From JBKJML01 sp046596415 (lineage in GTDB: Bacteria > Actinomycetota > Thermoleophilia > Gaiellales > Gaiellaceae), in the NCBI GenBank assembly GCA_046596415.1, contig JBKJML010000165.1, positions 1 to 35,525 on the forward strand: a stretch of 35,525 nt of DNA, in the 5' to 3' direction. Below the pieces are notes generated by a model. That model was not told the origin of the DNA. It did no database searches and worked only from the letters and a program-made list of their open reading frames with translations. Of the stretch, positions 15,939-22,687 are shown piece after piece. The number at the start of each line of letters is the position of its first letter. Position 1 is the first letter of the stretch. The position numbers and the translations under genes were made by a program.

Positions 15939-16675
15939 TCGAGCAGCTCGAGCTCGCCGCTCGTGAGCCGACGACCGTCCGCGAGGACGAGCCGCCCGTC
16001 CGCGTCGATGCCAGCGCCGCCCGACTCGATCCCGTCGGCGCGGACGCGGCGGCCGCGCAGGGCATCGCGCTGCTCGAGCTCCGCGTGCAGCGGGGCGAGG
16101 CCGCCCGTGACCCACACGTCGTACGCGCGCTCGAGCTCCCACAGGATCGCAGCGAGCAGCGCGGCCCGGTCGTGCGCGACTCCGGTTGCGGTGCGCAGCG
16201 ACCCAGCGGTCGGCAAGGTCTCCCGGAGCGGCAGCTCGGCCGCCTCCTGGGTGACGTTGACGCCGATCCCGACGATCACGCCGTCTCGCGCCTCCGCGAG
16301 GATGCCCGCGACCTTGGCGCCGTGGAGCAGGACGTCGTTCGGCCATTTCAGGAGCGCCGGAGCGCCCGTCTCGGCCTCGATCGCGCGTGCGACCGCGAGC
16401 CCGGCGACGAGCGAGAGCTCGGCGACCGGGCGCCCCGCGGGAGGGCGGAGCAGCAGCGACATCAGCACCGAGCTGCCCACGGGCTCGTCCCAGCGGCGGC
16501 CGAGCCGCCCCCGGCCCGCCGTCTGGTGCTCGGTCGCAGCGACCGCGCCCTCCGGCAGGGCCGGGTCGTGCAGGGCGAGCTGCGTCGACGCGCACTCCGG
16601 CTCGTACAGGTAGGGCCTGCCGAACCGCCCGCGCAGGAGCGGTTCGACGCGCCGTGGGTCAACCTCGTTGCTCAC
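15935..16675 (-). CDS. birA: biotin-[acetyl-CoA-carboxylase] ligase (class I, no DNA-binding domain)
   Basis: A 246-residue enzyme that makes biotinyl-AMP and transfers biotin to a lysine of carboxyl-carrier proteins. The biotin/ATP loop is GRGRLGR (54-60), the KWPND motif is at 110-114, followed by KVAGILAE and VIVGIGVNV. There is no N-terminal helix-turn-helix, so it cannot be a BirA-type repressor. The C-terminal SH3-like domain (LRGRRVRADG to the end) is present. GTG starts at 16675 and overlaps the arfB stop as GTGA, so the two are co-translated. The carboxylase partners are not in the window. Confidence 0.92.
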   Translation of the reverse strand: MSNEVDPRRVEPLLRGRFGRPYLYEPECASTQLALHDPALPEGAVAATEHQTAGRGRLGRRWDEPVGSSVLMSLLLRPPAGRPVAELSLVAGLAVARAIEAETGAPALLKWPNDVLLHGAKVAGILAEARDGVIVGIGVNVTQEAAELPLRETLPTAGSLRTATGVAHDRAALLAAILWELERAYDVWVTGGLAPLHAELEQRDALRGRRVRADGIESGGAGIDADGRLVLADGRRLTSGELELLD

Positions 16676-17088
16676 TCTGGCGGCCGCCGTAGCCGCTTCG
16701 TCTCGCCGCGGCGCTTCTTGGCGTCGATCCGCCGCTCACGGGCTGCTTTCGAGGGCCGGGTCGGCACGCGCTTGCGCTCCACGTGCAGCGCAGCACGAAG
16801 CTGCTCGACGACTCGTTCCACCGCCAGCTCGCGGTTCCGGAGTTGGGAGCGTTCGTCCTGCGCGACAGCGCGGATCGTCGGGCCGGTCTTCGCCAGCACA
16901 CGCCGCTTCTGGGCATCCGTGAGGGCGGAGGACGCCTCGACATCGAGGAGCGCCTCGACTCGCGTCTCCGACGTGTTCGCGTGCTGGCCGCCGGGGCCTG
17001 ACGAGCGCGAGAAGCGCAGCGCGATCTCCCGGCGCGGCAGCGCAACCGAGCGGGTGACACGAATAGACTCAGCATCCATGGCCGCCAT
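16672..17088 (-). CDS. arfB: ArfB-type ribosome-rescue peptidyl-tRNA hydrolase
   Basis: A 138-residue protein (135 if the second ATG at 17079 is used). It has the release-factor domain 3 with SSGPGGQHANTSETRVEALLDV; the GGQ (33-35) catalyses hydrolysis of peptidyl-tRNA. The stop-codon recognition domain of true release factors is missing, and the C-terminus is strongly basic (RRIDAKKRRGETKRLRR), the tail that ArfB/YaeJ inserts into the empty mRNA channel of stalled ribosomes. The second ATG overlaps the start of the divergent HAD gene in CCATGG. First gene of an arfB-birA pair. Confidence 0.88.
   Translation of the reverse strand: MAAMDAESIRVTRSVALPRREIALRFSRSSGPGGQHANTSETRVEALLDVEASSALTDAQKRRVLAKTGPTIRAVAQDERSQLRNRELAVERVVEQLRAALHVERKRVPTRPSKAARERRIDAKKRRGETKRLRRPPE
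17064..17069 (+). promoter_or_regulatory. -10 box for the HAD gene
   Basis: TAGACT lies 8 nt before the ATG at 17078, with no Shine-Dalgarno between. The identical hexamer precedes fabI (27894-27899) at nearly the same distance. Confidence 0.45.
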
Positions 17089-17854
17089 TCTGCTTGACGT
17101 CGACGGCGTCCTCCACGTCTCGGGTCAGCCGATCCCCGGGGCGGTCGAGGCGGTCGCCCGTCTGAGACGCGACGGACACCGGCTTCGCTTCGTCACCAAC
17201 AACTCGACGCGGCCCCGTGAGAAGCTCGCCGAGGAGCTGCGGCAGATGGGTTTCGAGCTCGACGACGATGAGCTCCAGACAACGCCGGGTGCCGCTGCGC
17301 GCGAGCTTTCGGGTCGCCGTGTCTTCGCGCTCGTGATGGAGGCGATCGTCCCCGATCTCCAGGGGATCGAGCTCGTCGGCGATACCGCCGACGCCGTGCT
17401 GATTGGGGGCGCTGACGAGACGCTCGAGCCGAACCAGGTCTTCAGCTACATGAACCTCGCACGCGCCTTCTCCGAGCTCCAGGCCGGGGCCGACCTCTAC
17501 TGCCTGCACAAGAACCGCTGGTGGCAGACGAGCCGCGGCCCGATGCTCGACGCGGGCGCGTTCGTGGCCGGGCTCGAGTACGCATGCGACCTCGACGCGC
17601 GGGTGCTCGGCAAGCCGAGCGCGTCGTTCTTCGCGGCCGCGCTCGAGGCGCTCGACGCAGATCCCGAGCTGACGTGGATGGTCACGGACGATCTCGAGCA
17701 GGACGTTGCCGGGGCGCAGCTCTTCGGGATGAAGACGGTGCTGTTGCGCACCGGCAAGTTCCGGCCGGAGACGCTCGAGCGGACAACCTCCTTGCCGGAC
17801 ATGGTCTTGAGCTCGGTGGCGCAGTTCCCGGACTGGCTCGAGCGCGCCCTCTAG
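17078..17854 (+). CDS. HAD-superfamily phosphatase (NagD/LHPP-like, subclass IIA)
   Basis: A 258-residue hydrolase. Motif I is LLDVDGVL (Asp7 nucleophile, Asp9 acid), motif II is FVTNNSTRPREK, which is characteristic of NagD-type proteins, motif III is the Lys in LGKPSASFF, and motif IV is VTDDLEQDVAGA, with DD in place of the more usual GD. The cap is inserted between motifs II and III (subclass IIA). Substrates in the family are small phosphates such as sugar or nucleoside monophosphates; the specific one is unknown. It is followed after 6 nt by acpS, so the two are probably co-transcribed. Confidence 0.88.
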   Translation: MAAILLDVDGVLHVSGQPIPGAVEAVARLRRDGHRLRFVTNNSTRPREKLAEELRQMGFELDDDELQTTPGAAARELSGRRVFALVMEAIVPDLQGIELVGDTADAVLIGGADETLEPNQVFSYMNLARAFSELQAGADLYCLHKNRWWQTSRGPMLDAGAFVAGLEYACDLDARVLGKPSASFFAAALEALDADPELTWMVTDDLEQDVAGAQLFGMKTVLLRTGKFRPETLERTTSLPDMVLSSVAQFPDWLERAL

Positions 17855-17860
17855 GTTCCA

Positions 17861-18217
17861 ATGAGAACGGGGATCGACCTGATCGAGATCGAGCGAATCC
17901 GCAAGGCGCTCGGGAGGCCCGGCTTCCGCGAGCGCTGCTTCACCGCGGCCGAGATTGCTTACTGCGACTCGAAGCAGAACGCGGCCGAGAGCTATGCCGG
18001 GCGCTTCGCCGGCAAGGAGGCCGTCGGCAAGGCGCTCGGCTGCGGCGTCCGCTTCACCTGGAAGGAGATCGAGATCGTTGGCCGGCCGAAGCCGTCTGTG
18101 CGTCTCTCCGGCAAGACCGCGGCGTGGGCCGAGCAGGTGCAAGCAGGAGCGATCGATGTGTCGATGACGCATTCGCGGGAGATGGCGGGGGCCGTCTGCG
18201 TGATCGAGGATGTCTGA
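17861..18217 (+). CDS. acpS: holo-[acyl-carrier-protein] synthase
   Basis: A 118-residue enzyme that transfers 4'-phosphopantetheine from CoA to the serine of acyl carrier protein, needed for fatty acid synthesis. The Mg-binding motif GIDLIEIERI (Asp6) and the second signature YAGRFAGKEAVGKALG are clear, and VSMTHSREMAGAV closes the family pattern. The length is typical of the AcpS type. The last 8 nt overlap the start of the NAD(P)HX repair gene, an arrangement often seen for acpS and nnrE/D. Confidence 0.95.
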   Translation: MRTGIDLIEIERIRKALGRPGFRERCFTAAEIAYCDSKQNAAESYAGRFAGKEAVGKALGCGVRFTWKEIEIVGRPKPSVRLSGKTAAWAEQVQAGAIDVSMTHSREMAGAVCVIEDV

Positions 18218-19547
18218 GCCGCTCTACACGGCAGTGGAAATGCAGGCGGCCGAGGAACGCCATCCCGGCTTCCCGGAGACGGCGCCCGAGTTGATGGAGC
18301 GGGCCGGCGCCGCCGTCGCCCGGGAGTTGATCGCCCGCTATCCGAAGGCAGGGCAGGTCGCTGTCGTTTGCGGCGGCGGCTCGAACGGCGGCGACGGCAG
18401 GATCGCGGCTCGAATCCTGCGCGAGGCGGGGGTCGAAGCGATCGAGACAGAGGCGGTGGAGGGAGCCGACGTGATCATCGACGCCCTCTTCGGCACGGGC
18501 TTCCAAGGCGCGCCCCGTGCGGACGCTGCCGCCACGATCGAACGGATGAACGCTGCGGGGCCGCCGATCGTCTCGGTCGATCTGCCCTCAGGCGTCGACG
18601 CCTCGAGCGGCGAGGTGGAGGGTGTCGCGGTCCGTGCGGCATTGACCGTCACCTTCCACGGCAGCAAGGTCGGGCTCGTCATCGCGCCGGGGCGGTTCCA
18701 CGCCGGTGAGGTGGTCGTCGCCGACATCGGGCTCGAGCACCTCCCGACCGAGCACGAGCGGGCCGACGAGCGCGTTCTCGCCGCTGTGCCGCGGCGTCGT
18801 GCCGAGGACTCCAAGTACACCGCCGGCTCGGTACTCGTCGTTGGCGGCGCCCCGGGAACGACGGGCGCCGCCTGTCTCGCGGCGATGGCGGCCTTCAGGG
18901 CCGACGCGGGCTACGTCGCGATCGCGGTGCCGGCTGCGTCGCTGGCTGCGGTCGAGGCGCAGGTGCTCGAGCCCGTGAAGCTCACCTGGGACCGGATCGA
19001 CGAGGCTCTGTCTCGGGCGCACGCGGTGGCGATCGGCCCGGGGCTCGGCCGCAGCGTCGAGGCGCGGGCTCTCGTCACCCGGCTCCTGCGAGACGTGGAA
19101 GTGCCGCTCGTGCTCGATGCCGACGCGTTGCACGGGCTCGAGCCGGGCGACTGGGCTGCGCCCGCCGTGCTGACCCCGCACGCGGGTGAGCTCGCTCGGC
19201 TGCTCGGCGAGACGCCCGAATGGGTTGGAGCACACCGGCTCGAGGCCGCCCGGAGCGCCGCGGAGCGATACGGGGCCGTCTGTGTGCTCAAGGGCGTCGA
19301 CACGATCATCGCCGCGCCCGGAATCGGTGTGACGATCGCCGACCTCGGACCGCCCTCCCTCGCGGTCGCGGGGACGGGAGACGTTCTCACCGGGATCGTG
19401 GCCGCGTTCCTCGCCAAGGGGATGACGCCCTCGGCGGCCGCTGTCGCCGCCGCGATCGCCCATGGGCTGGCCGCCCGCCTCGTCTCCCCGCAGGTCGGGA
19501 TGGTCGCCGGCGACGTCGTTGCGGCGCTGCCGCTCGCTCTCAGCTGA
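18210..19547 (+). CDS. nnr: bifunctional NAD(P)H-hydrate epimerase / ADP-dependent dehydratase
   Basis: A 445-residue repair enzyme. The N-terminal YjeF_N domain epimerises damaged NAD(P)HX; its nucleotide loop is GGGSNGGDG (55-63), with Asp91 in VIIDALFGTG and SVDLPSGVDASSG. The C-terminal YjeF_C kinase-fold domain dehydrates (S)-NAD(P)HX using ADP; its markers are GSVLVVGGAPGTTGA, AIGPGLGRS, DADALHGL, LTPHAGELARL and VAGTGDVLTG. The epimerase half is compact: only about 27 residues separate the GGDG loop from DALFGTG, where many homologues have a longer segment. Starts inside the end of acpS. Confidence 0.93.
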   Translation: MSEPLYTAVEMQAAEERHPGFPETAPELMERAGAAVARELIARYPKAGQVAVVCGGGSNGGDGRIAARILREAGVEAIETEAVEGADVIIDALFGTGFQGAPRADAAATIERMNAAGPPIVSVDLPSGVDASSGEVEGVAVRAALTVTFHGSKVGLVIAPGRFHAGEVVVADIGLEHLPTEHERADERVLAAVPRRRAEDSKYTAGSVLVVGGAPGTTGAACLAAMAAFRADAGYVAIAVPAASLAAVEAQVLEPVKLTWDRIDEALSRAHAVAIGPGLGRSVEARALVTRLLRDVEVPLVLDADALHGLEPGDWAAPAVLTPHAGELARLLGETPEWVGAHRLEAARSAAERYGAVCVLKGVDTIIAAPGIGVTIADLGPPSLAVAGTGDVLTGIVAAFLAKGMTPSAAAVAAAIAHGLAARLVSPQVGMVAGDVVAALPLALS

Positions 19548-19564
19548 GCGCCCAGCTTCTCCCG

Positions 19565-19588
19565 CCGTACCCGAAAGGGGTATACGGG
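19565..19588 (+). terminator. possible hairpin after the NAD(P)HX repair gene
   Basis: CCG-TA-CCC pairs with GGG-TA-CGG around a GAAAG loop, with a 2-nt TA bulge on the 3' side. It may end the acpS-nnr transcript. No T-tract follows. It could also be part of the leader structure of the next gene. Confidence 0.3.
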
Positions 19589-19602
19589 ACGTACCTCAAT
19601 TC

Positions 19603-19683
19603 ACCGAAGACTCTCTCGGTAACGCCTATAGCCCGCTGCCCACTGCGGCTTTTCCGGGCAACGAGCAATGAGGAGAGAGTCAA
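19603..19683 (+). promoter_or_regulatory. leader RNA that can hide the ribosome site of the first secreted-protein gene
   Basis: GACTCTCTC (19609-19617) is perfectly complementary to GAGAGAGTC (19673-19681), which contains most of the Shine-Dalgarno AGGAGAG of the gene at 19683. The competing hairpin ACCGA/TCGGT (19603-19607 with 19616-19620) uses part of the same left strand. Between them lies a second helix, GCCCG/CGGGC (19631-19635 with 19655-19659). The two exclusive folds suggest a switch controlling translation. It does not match a riboswitch class I know. Confidence 0.45.
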
Positions 19684-20054
19684 TGCGGAGCATTTTCGGT
19701 AAGAGCAGGTTCCTGGTCGCCCTGGTCGTCGCGGGCGCGATGGGAACGGGCGCGTACGCGTTCACAGCCTCGAATACCGTCCCGGCTTCGTACGCCGGCT
19801 CGGGCAACGGCACGATCAGCGGCTACACCGTCTCCAGCGTCGCCTACCAGCTCAACGCGACGACGCCGACGAACGTCGACTCGGTCACCTTCACGCTCAG
19901 CGCCACCGCGACCACCGCGAAGGCGAAGATCGTCTCCGGCAGCACGACCTATACGAGCTGTTCGATCGCGAGCGGCACCAACGTCACCTGCACGTTCAGC
20001 CCGGCGATCGCGATCACCACCGCGAACCAGCTGGACGTCATCGCGAGCTCGTAA
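19683..20054 (+). CDS. small secreted protein, TasA/SipW-cargo-like, copy 1
   Basis: A 123-residue protein. A basic N-terminus (RSIFGKSR) and hydrophobic segment are followed by GTGAYAFTASNTVPASYAGSGNG, which resembles the signal-peptide region of SipW-processed proteins such as TasA/CotN, although I recognise no full TasA domain. The mature part is Thr/Ser/Ala-rich, predicted all-beta, with two Cys flanking the conserved SIASGTNVT, probably a disulfide loop. ATG 19683 is chosen over the frame's first ATG (19668) because AGGAGAG (19671-19677) is 5 nt upstream. A paralogue follows, then a dedicated signal peptidase gene. Function is unknown; a surface or matrix protein is inferred. Confidence 0.8.
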   Translation: MRSIFGKSRFLVALVVAGAMGTGAYAFTASNTVPASYAGSGNGTISGYTVSSVAYQLNATTPTNVDSVTFTLSATATTAKAKIVSGSTTYTSCSIASGTNVTCTFSPAIAITTANQLDVIASS

Positions 20055-20062
20055 AGCGAACT

Positions 20063-20089
20063 GCCGGCCGGGCGCAAAGCCCGGCCGGC
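20063..20089 (+). terminator. strong hairpin between the two small secreted-protein genes
   Basis: A perfect 11-bp stem (20063-20073 with 20079-20089) has the loop GCAAA. There is no T-tract. It may terminate some transcripts or protect the upstream message from 3' decay. Confidence 0.55.
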
Positions 20090-20120
20090 GCCTCATTTCG
20101 ACTCAAGGGAGCATGTGAAA

Positions 20121-20486
20121 ATGCTGACACTCATTCGCAGCTGGCGCTTCGCCGGCATCGTGGCCGCCGCCGGTGCGCTGGGCACAGGCGCCTATGCGTT
20201 CGCGGCGTCGAACACGGTTCCGACCTCGTACGCCGGCTCGGGGAACGGCACGATCAGCGGCTTCACCGTCTCCGCCGTCGTGCACCACCTCGACTCGAGC
20301 AACGCGATCGACTACTCGACGTTCACGCTGAACCAGTCGGCGACGACCGTCAAGGCGAAGCTCGTCGCGGCCGGCTCGACGTACACCGCATGCACGATCG
20401 CCAGCGGCACGAGCGCGACCTGCACCTACGGGACTCCCGTGGTTGTCGCGACCGCCGACCAGCTGGACGTCATCGCGACCTCCTAA
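20121..20486 (+). CDS. small secreted protein, TasA/SipW-cargo-like, copy 2
   Basis: A 121-residue tandem paralogue of the preceding protein. The two share LGTGAYAFAASNTVP/MGTGAYAFTASNTVP, YAGSGNGTISG, the C-x-IASGT-x-x-TC loop, and the C-terminal QLDVIA-S. The N-terminal positively charged and hydrophobic stretch (RSWRFAGIVAAAGALG) is a signal peptide. Differences lie mainly in the central strands, as expected after an old duplication. ATG 20121 is preferred over GTG 20115 because AAGGGAG (20105-20111) is 9 nt before it. Probably exported and cleaved by the signal peptidase encoded next. Confidence 0.8.
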   Translation: MLTLIRSWRFAGIVAAAGALGTGAYAFAASNTVPTSYAGSGNGTISGFTVSAVVHHLDSSNAIDYSTFTLNQSATTVKAKLVAAGSTYTACTIASGTSATCTYGTPVVVATADQLDVIATS

Positions 20487-20491
20487 CCGGA

Positions 20492-20548
20492 TGACGGCCG
20501 CCGGGCCTCCCAAGCGCGCTCTCGCTGCTCGGATCCCGGCGGCCGTCA
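20492..20548 (+). terminator. strong hairpin before the signal peptidase gene
   Basis: A perfect 14-bp inverted repeat (20492-20505 with 20535-20548) encloses a 29-nt loop. It lies between the highly expressed-looking cargo genes and the signal peptidase gene and probably reduces read-through into the latter. Confidence 0.55.
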
Positions 20549-20570
20549 CCGATATCGTTCCCAGGGTCAG

Positions 20571-22271
20571 ATGAGACGTCCAACCCTGACCCGGATCGCC
20601 GGCGCCCTCGCGGGTGCCGCTCTGCTCGCTGCGGGCTGGCTCTATCTCGCCCCGGTGCAGCTCGGCGGCTCGACCTCCTACGCCGTCGTCGTCGGCTCGA
20701 GCATGGAGCCGCTCCTGCACCGCGGCGACCTCGCGCTGATCCGGACGAACGACGGCTACGGCGTCGGCGACGTCGTGCTCTACGACAACGTGGAGCTCGG
20801 CAAGGTGCTGCATCGCATCGTCCGTGCAGACGGCGCCGCCTTCGTCCTGAAGGGCGACAACAACTCGTTCGAGGACGACGTGCAGCCTACGCGGGCGCAG
20901 GTCGTCGGGCGGATGTGGGTGTCGGTCCCGAAGGTCGGGGTCGTCACCGACTGGGTGCGTGAGCCACGCCACGCCGCGATCGTCGTCGCGCTCGCGACCT
21001 TGCTCGCGCTCGGCGGCGGCGGCGGCGCCGCCGCGGTCTCGCGCCGGCGACGCCGCCCTGCCGCGGCTGCCGCCGCGGTCGTGCCGGTGCCGGCCGCGGC
21101 GCGGTCCTCGGGGGCGCTGCCGCTCCAGTCGGCGCTCGTGCCGCTGCTGGTCGCCGCGGCCGCGTTCGGCGCGCTCGCGCTCGCCGCCTGGACGCGGCCG
21201 CTCGAACGAACAGAGTCGCTCGACGCCGCCTACGTCCAGCAGGGCCGGTTCGACTACTCCGCCGACGTGCGGCGCTCCGTCGTCTACCCGGACGGCCGCG
21301 TCGATACCGGCGAGCCCGTCTTCCGGCGCCTCGTCGACGGAATCCGCGTTCGCTTCGCCTACGAGGTGACCTCGGCGCTCCCGCTCGCCGTGACGGGGAC
21401 GATCCGGCTCGACGCGACCGTGAGCGACGGGCGCGGTTGGAGCAGGACGATCCCGCTCGCCACCGAGCGTCCGTTCACCGGCGTGAAGGCCACCGCGGAG
21501 GGGCTCCTCGACCTGCGCAGCCTCGGCAAGCTGACCGACCGGGTTCAGGAGCTGACCGGCTCGGCAGCGCCGACCTACGCGGTCACGATCGCGCCGCTCG
21601 TCGTCGTCAAGGGCGCGCTCGGCGGCAGGGACGGCCGGGACACGTTCGGGCCGACGCTGCCGTTCGACCTTGACCCGCTGCGGCTCCAGGTCGGAAGCGG
21701 CGCCGCAGGCGGCGAGGGGGTCAGCCCCTTTGCTCCCCGCGTCGACGGCGTCGGCATCCGCACCGTCGCCAACGACCTCGAGCTCGGCGCCGTCGCGCTG
21801 GCCGTCCCGCAGGCGCGCCTCATCTCCCTGGCGGGCCTCGCGGCAGCGCTCCTCCTCCTCGCCCTTGCCGGCGCCACGGCGCTCGCACGCCGGCGGGGCT
21901 CCGAGCCGGAACGGATCGCCGCCCGGTACGGCGACCTGCTGCTCGCGGTCTCGTCGCCGCCGCAGCCCGACCGCTCGCGGGTCACCGAGCTCGCCGACTT
22001 CGAGACGCTGGCCCGGCTTGCCGAGCGCTACGACCGGATGGTCCTCCACGCCGAGGATGAGGGCGAGCACAGCTACCTCGTCGAGGATGCCGGTGCGTGG
22101 TACCGCTACCGTTGCGGCGCTCGCATGACGATCGAGCTGCCACCGCCCGAGCCCGGCCGGCCCGGCGCCAACCTCGCTCCCGGTGCGCTCATTCCCGGCG
22201 GCAACGGCCGTCGCTTCGAAAGCCGTCGCAGCCGGCTGGCGCGGATCGCTCGCGGCAGGAGCCCGCGGTGA
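20571..22271 (+). CDS. SipW/ER-type signal peptidase fused to a DUF5305-like membrane protein
   Basis: A 566-residue fusion. Residues 1-130 are an S26B signal peptidase: one membrane anchor (about 9-27), nucleophile Ser44 in VVVGSSMEP, His81 in KVLHRIV where bacterial LepB has Lys, and LKGDNN with acidic residues 101-103. Ser/His pairing is typical of archaeal, ER and SipW enzymes. Residues 135-156 and 185-207 are further membrane helices. Next come an external beta-rich region (about 208-415; VVYPDGRVDTGEPVFRRLVD resembles DUF5305), a fourth helix (about 417-439) and a cytosolic tail ending HSYLVEDAGAWYRYRCG. The start follows AGGG at 4 nt. It presumably cleaves the neighbouring cargo proteins. 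The DUF5305 assignment is from memory. Confidence 0.85.
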   Translation: MRRPTLTRIAGALAGAALLAAGWLYLAPVQLGGSTSYAVVVGSSMEPLLHRGDLALIRTNDGYGVGDVVLYDNVELGKVLHRIVRADGAAFVLKGDNNSFEDDVQPTRAQVVGRMWVSVPKVGVVTDWVREPRHAAIVVALATLLALGGGGGAAAVSRRRRRPAAAAAAVVPVPAAARSSGALPLQSALVPLLVAAAAFGALALAAWTRPLERTESLDAAYVQQGRFDYSADVRRSVVYPDGRVDTGEPVFRRLVDGIRVRFAYEVTSALPLAVTGTIRLDATVSDGRGWSRTIPLATERPFTGVKATAEGLLDLRSLGKLTDRVQELTGSAAPTYAVTIAPLVVVKGALGGRDGRDTFGPTLPFDLDPLRLQVGSGAAGGEGVSPFAPRVDGVGIRTVANDLELGAVALAVPQARLISLAGLAAALLLLALAGATALARRRGSEPERIAARYGDLLLAVSSPPQPDRSRVTELADFETLARLAERYDRMVLHAEDEGEHSYLVEDAGAWYRYRCGARMTIELPPPEPGRPGANLAPGALIPGGNGRRFESRRSRLARIARGRSPR

Positions 22272-22666
22272 GGCCCTGGCGGCTCGTCCAGGTGCTCCTC
22301 GTCGGCGGTGCGCTCGGCCTTGTGACGCTGTCGGCCTTCGCCGCCACGAACACCGTGCCGGTGACGAACGCCGCCAAGGTCGGGGCGATCGCGATCACGG
22401 CGGATACGCTCAAGCCCTCGAACTGCGGCGCGATCACGCTGACGGCGCTCTTCACCGGCTCCGGCACGTTCTCCTCGAACAACGCCGCCGAGCTCGTCGT
22501 CGGCAGCGCTGGAGTCGACACGATCAGCGCGCGCCTCGGCGACGACTGCGTCGTGGCGGGCGGCGGCGACGACGCGATCGACTGTGGTGGCGGCACCGAC
22601 GTCGGCCTCGGCGGGCCTGGTACCGACACGAACACCGGCAGCCGCTGCGAGACCTTCGTCCAGTAG
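22268..22666 (+). CDS. small secreted protein with RTX-like repeats
   Basis: A 132-residue protein. The signal region ends LVTLSAFAATNTVPVTNAAKVG, sharing the A(F)-x-A-(S/T)-NTVP pattern with the two small secreted proteins upstream. The C-terminal half has Gly/Asp-rich nonapeptide-like repeats (VVAGGGDDAIDCGGGTDVGLGGPGTDTNTG) like calcium-binding RTX parallel beta-rolls, plus four Cys. The GTG at 22268 overlaps the signal peptidase stop as GTGA, so the two are co-translated. The longer reading frame that begins at 22097 is a shadow of the peptidase gene. Likely a substrate of that peptidase; the function is unknown. Confidence 0.8.
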   Translation: MRPWRLVQVLLVGGALGLVTLSAFAATNTVPVTNAAKVGAIAITADTLKPSNCGAITLTALFTGSGTFSSNNAAELVVGSAGVDTISARLGDDCVVAGGGDDAIDCGGGTDVGLGGPGTDTNTGSRCETFVQ

Positions 22667-22674
22667 TCGACCCG

Positions 22675-22680
22675 TAGGAT
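22675..22680 (+). promoter_or_regulatory. -10 box for leaderless alr
   Basis: TAGGAT lies 7 nt before the alr ATG and there is no Shine-Dalgarno. It separates alr from the secretion module only 9 nt after the stop of the RTX-like gene. Confidence 0.4.
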
Positions 22681-22687
22681 CGCGCCA

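Noticed and set aside
19548..19682. Cyclic di-GMP (GEMM) riboswitch before the small secreted-protein genes
   Set aside because: A GAAA-capped hairpin followed by GGGACG recalls GEMM, but the conserved GGCAAACC and GCAAAGCC segments are missing.
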